Origin: Clostridiales bacterium
GTDB lineage: Bacteria > Bacillota > Clostridia > Lachnospirales > WRAX01
Assembly: GCA_031271375.1 (NCBI GenBank)
Contig: JAISVU010000331.1
Span: 1-5,632 of the forward strand
Length of the DNA: 5,632 nt
Reading direction: 5' to 3'
In this document: positions 1-4,941 of the stretch, in pieces
Layout of the letters: each line of letters begins with the position of its first letter
Numbering within the stretch: the first letter of the stretch is position 1
Position numbers and translations under genes: made by a program
Notes under the pieces: model-generated
The model's input: only the letters and a program-made list of their open reading frames with translations
What the model was told of the DNA's origin: nothing
The model's database searches: none

Positions 1-2697
1 AAGCTCGCCGCTGGTAACAGTCCCGTCCGCGCCGGTGGTTAGCTCCGCGGTTTTTATATCGCCGGAAACGGCATACACGCCGAAAACCGCGCCTTGCAGC
101 GGCGCGTCAGTCCCTTCGGCTTTCTTGGTAAGACGGACGAACCCCGTTGTCGGAGGGTGCGGCGGGAGCTTGGCGTTATATATGGTTATTTCTGTAGTTT
201 CACCGCCCTTTACCGTCACGCCCATCTTTTCGGTAATGACCTTGTACCCGTCCGGGACTGTTTCTTCCTTCAAGTAGTACACGCCCTCGGCAAGCTCGCC
301 GCTTACTGCCGCTCCGTCCGCGCCTGTTGCAAGTTCCGCGATTCTCACGTCATTTGAAGCGTCATAAATACCGAACACCGCGCCGGACAGAGGCCTGTCC
401 GTGCCTTCTTCCAGCTTGGTAAGCCGGATGTACCCTGTTAAAGGAATCGGCGCGTTATAAATATAAATCTCCGCGATATTCCCCGCCGACACTGTAACGT
501 CAACATCCGCCGGTATTGGCGCGAATCCCGCTGGAGCGGCCAATTCCCGGAGATAATACTCAGCGGGCGGCAGCGCGGCGCTTGTCGCGGTTCCGTCCTC
601 CCCGGTGGTAAGCGTACCGGCCTGCGCGTCCGTTCCTTTTTCATACACGCCGAAAACTGCGCCTTCAAGGAAAAGTCCCGTCCCCTCCATCAGCTTTACG
701 AGGCGGATATGCCCGGTCTGGGTTGGCGTAGGAGCGTCCGGCTCATTAAACGCCGTGACAGCGGCGGTTTCCCCGCTTGCGACGAAAAAACTAACCCGTT
801 CTGAGTTAAGCACATACCCATCCGGCGCGGAAAGCTCTACAAAGTAATACTCTCCGGGTTGAAGCTCATATGCCGCCTCTCCTTCCGTATCAGTAGTCAA
901 TGTTGTAATCTGTACTTCGCCAGCCGCGTCGTACAGACCGAAAACGGCGTTGGCAAGCGGTTCTCCCGCCGTTGACTTCTTTGTAAGTTCCACAAAGCCG
1001 TTCTCCGGCTGTTTCGGGACAAGCTCGTTGTGGACTGGCAGCTCGTATGTGGCCTGATGCTCCATGATAGCGACGGGAAAGCTGTTTTCCGGCAGCTTGT
1101 ACGCGGGCGGGATGAATGTTTCCTCCAGATAATACTCGCCAAGCGGCAACTCGATTTCCGCCGCGCCGTCGTCGCCGGTGGTGAGTTCGGCTATGTTTTC
1201 GTCGTTAAATCCCCGGTATACGTCAAACTTAGCGCCGGGTATAGGGATGTAATCCGCAGAAACTCCCCTGACGCCGATAATAAGCCCTTTGCCGTTCTCC
1301 GCTGCGCTTTCTCCCAGCGCGATAACCCGGAGGGTTCCTATGCCGGGGTTGTTCACTACGGTTTTCTCCACAACCTCATTGTGAACAGTTATGGAAAAGG
1401 GTATAGGCTCGGTAATCGGGACATAACCCGGCGCGGATTCCGTTTCAATAAGATAATAATCTCCTTTGACAAGGCTAATGCTTGTTGCCGTGCCGTCCGC
1501 GCCTGTAATAAACTCTTGAATTATCTGGCCGGCATTGTTATATAAAGTGAGTTTCACGCCGGGAATCGGTACTCCGTCCCCGTCTGTTTTAAGTAATCGG
1601 ACGCTTCCCATTATCAATTCCCCTGAAATGGGTATCTCTACAGTCACACCTTTTTCAGTTATATTGAAGGGAATAGGCTCTGGCATTGGAACGTAACCAC
1701 TTACCGCCTCAAGTTCACGCAGTTCGTATGCCCCGTATCGGAGTGTTCCGCTCATTGCCGCGCCATCCGAGCCTGTGGTGAGTTCCTCAATAAGAATGTT
1801 TTGGTTGCCGTAAATGCCATACCTCACGCCGGGGATGGGAACGCCGCCGCCATCTGTTTTTGTTGCTCGGACTTTCCCGGTTATTGCTGTCCTTGAAATG
1901 GGTATCTCAACGATTACATCGTTTTGTGCTATCGAAAACGGAACTGGCTCAGGCATAGGCTCGTAACCGTCAACAGTTAATAGCTCCCTCAGTTCATAAT
2001 TCCCGTAGTGCAACCTCCCGCTTGTAACCGTTCCATCTGCGCCGGTCATCAATTCTTCCAGAAAATTATTTCGATTGTCGTAAACGCCGTAAACGGCTCT
2101 GGGGAGAGGGTTTCCAAAATTATCATTAACGATAATTTTCGCGTGTCCAGAAACGCTTTCAACAATCATTTCAAGCATTTCTATCTTACCGTCATTTTCG
2201 ATTCTAAACGGATATTGGTCTGTATAGCCTAAGTATCCGGGCGGAACGCTATTTACGACGGCATAATAACCGCCTTTGCTAAGACCGTCGTATGACGCCA
2301 TACCGCCGCTGTCCGTTATAATGTCGGCTGTCAACAGTCCATCTGATGTATATATGGAAATTATCGCTCCTTCAATTCCCATGCCGTTGCCCTCAGTAAC
2401 ACTGACGTGTACTGAACCTTGAATCAGCTTGACAGAAGAGAATCTGACTTCGATAACGCCTACCTTGTCAATGACTATATCCAACGGGTCGTTTGGCTCA
2501 TAGCCATCTATAGGATGTTCTGTAATTATAAAATCGCCAAAAACATAATCCTTGGACATAGCCGTGCCATCCGCTCCCGTAGTAATGCTTCCCGCAAACA
2601 AATAGCCCTGGTATCCCGTGTGATAGAAAGCAAAATCGTAAGATATGCCGGGCATCGGATTGCCGTTTTCGTCCTCTTTAATAATCTTAAACTGACT
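1..2697 (-). repeat. Array of ten SpaA/Cna-B domains (protein-level tandem repeat)
   Basis: Approximate domain limits in coding order are: D1 2697-2443, D2 2430-2152, D3 2148-1894, D4 1881-1621, D5 1608-1348, D6 1344-1021, D7 1002-742, D8 717-451, D9 438-163, D10 147-1 (cut by the window edge). Copies are diverged at DNA level, so this is a domain array and not a simple DNA repeat. D3, D4 and D5 share a strand like MPEPIPFSIT, and D3 and D4 both end in VEIPIS. D8, D9 and D10 share a first-strand pattern like IRLTK, then GAVFGVY. Linkers between the later domains are short, rich in Pro and Thr, and end in TG. D6 is longest because of an insertion of about 18 residues after its first strand. 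Confidence 0.85.
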
Positions 2698-2826
2698 TTC
2701 TGCGTTTGTTATTGACATGAGCGATATTGCCGCATCATACTGAGCGTCAACATCCGACGCGAAAACGGACAGTATAGTGGTCAGTAGCACAGAAACCGCT
2801 GTGAGTAATGCAATAAATTGTTTCAT
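1..2826 (-). CDS. SpaA/Cna-B tandem-repeat cell-surface adhesin or pilin-like protein (3' end outside window)
   Basis: This frame is open for 942 codons with no stop and continues past the left edge, so the C-terminus, where an LPXTG-type sorting signal would be expected, is not visible. The ATG at 2826 lies 7 nt after the sortase stop and is preceded by AGAGAGG. Residues 1 to about 28 form a Sec signal peptide (a Lys at position 2, hydrophobic run through VLLTTILSVFA, possible cleavage near residue 23 or 28). The rest is at least ten tandem prealbumin-like (SpaA/Cna-B) domains of roughly 85 to 105 residues. Each has a first strand like VRLxK, a G-A-D-G-T turn, an E-box (YYLxExxAPxGY) and a last strand often ending in Asn. 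No separate N-terminal ligand-binding head is seen. Known for the family: rigid stalk domains of Gram-positive adhesins and pilins, often with internal isopeptide bonds. Inferred: this is the substrate of the adjacent sortase. The ligand is unknown. Confidence 0.9.
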   Translation of the reverse strand, partial: MKQFIALLTAVSVLLTTILSVFASDVDAQYDAAISLMSITNAESQFKIIKEDENGNPMPGISYDFAFYHTGYQGYLFAGSITTGADGTAMSKDYVFGDFIITEHPIDGYEPNDPLDIVIDKVGVIEVRFSSVKLIQGSVHVSVTEGNGMGIEGAIISIYTSDGLLTADIITDSGGMASYDGLSKGGYYAVVNSVPPGYLGYTDQYPFRIENDGKIEMLEMIVESVSGHAKIIVNDNFGNPLPRAVYGVYDNRNNFLEELMTGADGTVTSGRLHYGNYELRELLTVDGYEPMPEPVPFSIAQNDVIVEIPISRTAITGKVRATKTDGGGVPIPGVRYGIYGNQNILIEELTTGSDGAAMSGTLRYGAYELRELEAVSGYVPMPEPIPFNITEKGVTVEIPISGELIMGSVRLLKTDGDGVPIPGVKLTLYNNAGQIIQEFITGADGTATSISLVKGDYYLIETESAPGYVPITEPIPFSITVHNEVVEKTVVNNPGIGTLRVIALGESAAENGKGLIIGVRGVSADYIPIPGAKFDVYRGFNDENIAELTTGDDGAAEIELPLGEYYLEETFIPPAYKLPENSFPVAIMEHQATYELPVHNELVPKQPENGFVELTKKSTAGEPLANAVFGLYDAAGEVQITTLTTDTEGEAAYELQPGEYYFVELSAPDGYVLNSERVSFFVASGETAAVTAFNEPDAPTPTQTGHIRLVKLMEGTGLFLEGAVFGVYEKGTDAQAGTLTTGEDGTATSAALPPAEYYLRELAAPAGFAPIPADVDVTVSAGNIAEIYIYNAPIPLTGYIRLTKLEEGTDRPLSGAVFGIYDASNDVRIAELATGADGAAVSGELAEGVYYLKEETVPDGYKVITEKMGVTVKGGETTEITIYNAKLPPHPPTTGFVRLTKKAEGTDAPLQGAVFGVYAVSGDIKTAELTTGADGTVTSGEL

Positions 2827-2833
2827 AAATTTA

Positions 2834-3619
2834 TCATCCTCTCTTTAGTATTCGTCTCGCCCGCACCAGAAGCCGGTGTGAAGCCACTCGGATGGGCGTA
2901 CAGGTATGAAGCGTCAAAATCTGTTCCCCCGGAAACTCCGCGTACACGGCCGGGTCATCGGGCAGCACGGTCAAAAGCTCGTAGATTTCAAAGACCATTT
3001 CCTCACCGTCTTTGGGCATATACTTGATTATGTCACCAGGTTCTAATTCCCCAAGACGGTTGAAGTAATGCCCGTAAGTATAGCTCCTGTGTCCGGCGAT
3101 TATGGCGTTACCGTAGCCGCCTATAGGCGCTGTTTCCGGCACATGGCCCACGGCTACTTTTAACTGTGCCTCCGTCACTCCGTCCGTAACGGGCAGCTTT
3201 GCGTCAATCTTTTCGATTGTCAGGACGCCGATGCCCGTTATAATTGCGCTGTCGGCTACAGGCGCTGAGAGCGCGGGCATTACGCTTTCCTCAAAAAAAA
3301 CAATGACGGAGGGATTTTCCTCCGTCAGCGCTTCAATAATGCTGTTTGGGTCATTCGTTTCAGATTCGTCCTCGGTATAGAAGTCAACGGGCGAATCGTC
3401 AAGGCCGCCGTCAGCCGCAATCTCCCCGGCTCCTTGCTCAATGCTCTCCAACAGCTCATTCTGGCGGGCCAGCGTTTTGCGCTTTTCCAAATACGGCGGA
3501 AGCGTAAGCCACGCCGCAGCAGCGGCCAGAATCAATACGCAGATTAAGAAAAACGCGGATTTGCGGCTTCTCCGCTTCATAAATATGCCGTCTTTATATT
3601 TACTTCTTGAATTTCTCAT
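2834..3619 (-). CDS. Membrane-anchored sortase (class C/D-like transpeptidase)
   Basis: This is a cysteine transpeptidase of 261 residues that cleaves a C-terminal sorting signal and joins the substrate to the cell wall or to another pilin subunit. Residues 21-40 form a single N-terminal transmembrane anchor after a basic cytoplasmic leader. A variable acidic region follows, and the sortase fold occupies about 130 to 261. Catalytic residues are visible: His177 in IIAGHRSYTYGH, Cys240 in TLHTCTP and Arg249 in SHRLLVRARR. The TCTP...HRLLVR signature is closer to class C/D than to class B, although class B is common in this type of element. There is no C-terminal transmembrane segment and no clear DPW/DPF lid motif, so the class stays open. 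The ATG at 3619 is preferred because GAGGAG lies 8 nt upstream. A GTG at 3628 would overlap that site, and an ATG at 3580 has a weak one. The gene starts 5 nt after the DUF4366 stop and ends 7 nt before the adhesin. Confidence 0.93.
   Translation of the reverse strand: MRNSRSKYKDGIFMKRRSRKSAFFLICVLILAAAAAWLTLPPYLEKRKTLARQNELLESIEQGAGEIAADGGLDDSPVDFYTEDESETNDPNSIIEALTEENPSVIVFFEESVMPALSAPVADSAIITGIGVLTIEKIDAKLPVTDGVTEAQLKVAVGHVPETAPIGGYGNAIIAGHRSYTYGHYFNRLGELEPGDIIKYMPKDGEEMVFEIYELLTVLPDDPAVYAEFPGEQILTLHTCTPIRVASHRLLVRARRILKRG
2838..2844 (-). promoter_or_regulatory. Ribosome binding site of the repeat adhesin, inside the sortase gene
   Basis: AGAGAGG on the minus strand lies in the last codons of the sortase gene, 11 nt before the ATG at 2826. 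The spacing is slightly long. The stretch between site and start is A/T-only apart from one G and contains the palindrome ATAAATTTAT next to the start codon, so the initiation region should be little structured. Confidence 0.65.
3293..3327 (-). terminator. Terminator-like hairpin plus T-tract inside the sortase coding sequence
   Basis: Read on the minus strand, TGACGGAGG (3327-3319) pairs perfectly over 9 bp with CCTCCGTCA (3312-3304) across a 6-nt loop, and is followed by TTG and eight T residues (3303-3293). This is the layout of an intrinsic (rho-independent) terminator in the direction of transcription. It encodes sortase residues about 98-109, ahead of the catalytic domain. It may be coincidental, or may act as a polarity or attenuation element when translation is poor. 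Function is inferred only from structure. Confidence 0.45.
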
Positions 3620-3624
3620 CCTTT

Positions 3625-4614
3625 TCACTCCTCATCGTCGTCAAGCTCGGAATCGTCGGTTTCATCCTCGCCTTCCGTTTCGTCGGTATACCCGTACTCG
3701 TCCTCGTATTCATCTTCCCCGGAACCGGGCGCGTTTTTGCCGCCACGCACAATCTTGAAGTAATATCCCGCGCCGCCCGCGCCAATGACCGCTATGGCTA
3801 TGGTGATATACATGCCGTTGTCGTTTGCGGGTTTGGTTTTGGGCGGTTCTGGCTCCGCTGTGGGTGTTGGGGTAGGTTCGGGCGTAGGCTGGGGTGTGGG
3901 GGACGGTGTGGCGGGCGGGGCTTTCGGCTCCGGCGTCGCCTTAACCGTCCCGTTCTTCTCGGCAAGGGCCATCAAATCTTGGTCTGTGACCGTGTTCAAA
4001 AGATAAACATTATCATCGTTCCTCTGGCGGTCAACAATCAAGTAAAAAGTGTCCCCCTCCGCCGTGCCGACCGTGAAAAACTCCTTGCCGTCACCGTCAG
4101 TGGCGTTGTCCATTACATCTCCCGTCCCTTGCGGCGTGAACGGGTTTGGCTGAGAGGGGGGGTCCGCCGCTTGCGGCTCAACAGTTGGCTCGGATGTAGT
4201 CATGGGCGTCGGCTGCGATACAGGCGCTGGCGTTGGTTTTGGCGTCGGGGCTGTCGTTGCCGGTGGCGGCGTCACGGGCGGCGGCACATAGAACGGGTTC
4301 AAAAGCTGTACCGCCGCAGATTGGTTACCCGCGAAGTCAACGGCATAAATGGTGACGTACTGTCCCGTCCCGGCGTAGCTCCTGATGGGAAGCTCCAGCT
4401 TGCCGTCCACGCGGTAATTGACGCGGGCGTCGTTGATAAAAGCCGCCTCAATCCCCCCCTGTCCGCCGCGCGCCTCGATATAGAGCGTGTCGCCTGTTAT
4501 CCAAGCCAGAGCAGCCGGAGCGGACGCGCCGGAAGCGCGGGCGGGGAAAGAAAAGACGCCCGCGCAGAGCATGAGAGTCAGGAGCGGGAGCAGTTTAGCT
4601 TTCAGAAAGCGCAT
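3625..4614 (-). CDS. DUF4366 (CD1107-like) mobile-element membrane protein
   Basis: This 329-residue protein belongs to a family found in Tn1549/CTn-type conjugative elements; its biochemical role is unknown. Domains in order: signal peptide at 1-28 (ending FPARASG); a small extracellular domain at about 35-107 with an Ig-like ending (YAVDFAGN); a first Pro/Thr-rich stretch at 109-156; the conserved DUF4366 core at about 157-219, recognised by NPFTPQGTGDVMDNATDGDG, KEFFTV, FYLIVDRQR and NVYLLNTV; a second stretch of TP/PEP repeats at 226-262; a transmembrane helix at about 268-288; and a strongly acidic cytoplasmic tail of about 35 residues. The ATG at 4614 has AAGGAGGA ending 8 nt upstream, and its start overlaps the end of the DUF4315 gene by 20 nt, which suggests translational coupling. 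Inferred: an envelope-spanning accessory of the conjugation machinery. The Pro-rich segments could let it cross peptidoglycan. Confidence 0.92.
   Translation of the reverse strand: MRFLKAKLLPLLTLMLCAGVFSFPARASGASAPAALAWITGDTLYIEARGGQGGIEAAFINDARVNYRVDGKLELPIRSYAGTGQYVTIYAVDFAGNQSAAVQLLNPFYVPPPVTPPPATTAPTPKPTPAPVSQPTPMTTSEPTVEPQAADPPSQPNPFTPQGTGDVMDNATDGDGKEFFTVGTAEGDTFYLIVDRQRNDDNVYLLNTVTDQDLMALAEKNGTVKATPEPKAPPATPSPTPQPTPEPTPTPTAEPEPPKTKPANDNGMYITIAIAVIGAGGAGYYFKIVRGGKNAPGSGEDEYEDEYGYTDETEGEDETDDSELDDDEE
3628..3633 (-). promoter_or_regulatory. Ribosome binding site deciding the sortase start
   Basis: GAGGAG on the minus strand is formed by the last two Glu codons of DUF4366 and sits 8 nt before the ATG at 3619. 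It excludes the GTG at 3628, whose first base is the last base of this motif. Confidence 0.7.
3841..3920 (+). other. G-rich tract opposite the Pro/Thr-rich coding segment of DUF4366
   Basis: The plus strand has repeated runs of three to five G (3841-3843, 3862-3864, 3869-3872, 3880-3882, 3891-3894, 3898-3902, 3913-3915, 3917-3920) separated by 1 to 18 bases. It is the complement of CCN and ACN codons for the second TP/PEP repeat of the DUF4366 protein. It could form a G-quadruplex on the template strand, but the codon content alone explains it. Confidence 0.35.
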
Positions 4615-4921
4615 CGGGCTGTTCCTCCTTTTTTAATCGGTGTCTGGCGGGTTTTTGTTCTTCCTGTGAATCGTCCCCGCCGTAGGGTCTGTGTTCGTCC
4701 GGCGAATCATACTCGGCTTCGGCATCCAGCCGGGAACGCATCAGGGACTTCAAATCGTCCTCGGTTATAACCTCTTTGCGGAACATGGCGACTATTTCCT
4801 CATTCTCAAGGTCAACCAAATCCTGTTTCTGTTCGCGGAGCCGCGCCTTGACATCAAGCAGCCGCGTTTCCGTCCGGGCGATGTCGGCCTTTTTCTTTTC
4901 GATTTTGGGGTTTGTTACCAT
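4595..4921 (-). CDS. DUF4315 family conjugative-element protein
   Basis: This is a small cytoplasmic protein of 108 residues with no signal peptide or membrane segment. Residues 5-65 match the DUF4315 pattern: a charged, Lys/Glu-rich coiled coil (KIEKKKADIARTETRLLDVK) continuing through RLREQKQDLVDLENEEIV, then a short helix around VITEDDLKSLM. The tail from about 66 is hydrophilic, rich in Asp, Glu, Lys and Pro, and probably disordered. Proteins of this family usually sit beside DUF4366 in Tn1549-like elements, as here; the function is not established. The frame is open upstream to 5104, but the start at 4921 is chosen because AAAGGAG lies 7 nt upstream and the coiled coil begins right after it. 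The upstream extension would overlap the M23 gene heavily and reads like translated antisense. The gene begins 20 nt after the M23 stop and overlaps DUF4366 by 20 nt. Confidence 0.9.
   Translation of the reverse strand: MVTNPKIEKKKADIARTETRLLDVKARLREQKQDLVDLENEEIVAMFRKEVITEDDLKSLMRSRLDAEAEYDSPDEHRPYGGDDSQEEQKPARHRLKKEEQPDALSES
4623..4630 (-). promoter_or_regulatory. Ribosome binding site of the DUF4366 gene, inside DUF4315
   Basis: AAGGAGGA on the minus strand, 8 nt before the ATG at 4614 and within the last codons of the DUF4315 gene. It is a near-consensus site, so the DUF4366 gene should be well translated, with coupling to the gene before it. Confidence 0.8.
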
Positions 4922-4928
4922 AAACAAG

Positions 4929-4935
4929 CTCCTTT
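4929..4935 (-). promoter_or_regulatory. Ribosome binding site deciding the DUF4315 start
   Basis: AAAGGAG on the minus strand, 7 nt before the ATG at 4921 and in the 20-nt gap after the M23 stop. It supports the short form of the DUF4315 protein over an upstream start. Confidence 0.8.
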
Positions 4936-4941
4936 CGTGGA

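Noticed and set aside
897..1142. Other short frames within the adhesin region on either strand, such as this minus-strand frame
   Set aside because: They are off-frame readings of the repeat array; the 942-codon frame explains the whole stretch.
1030..1545. Plus-strand open frame of 171 codons inside the adhesin gene
   Set aside because: It is opposite D5 to D7 of the adhesin, shows no domain pattern, and its internal similarity follows the repeats on the other strand.
1..2826. Repeat region as a CRISPR array or simple satellite
   Set aside because: Periodicity is 250 to 320 bases, copies are diverged at DNA level and the frame is open throughout with domain motifs in register.
3620..3628. 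GTG at 3628 as the sortase start
   Set aside because: The only good Shine-Dalgarno motif (GAGGAG, 3633-3628) overlaps this GTG, whereas it is 8 nt from the ATG at 3619.
3607..4770. Plus-strand open frame of 387 codons opposite DUF4366
   Set aside because: Its Arg/Gly-rich product is the complement of Pro/Thr codons. The minus-strand frame has a signal peptide, a recognised domain and a ribosome binding site.
4922..4941. Promoter in the M23 to DUF4315 gap
   Set aside because: The gap is 20 nt and is mostly taken up by the ribosome binding site; no -35/-10 pair is seen there or before the sortase or adhesin.
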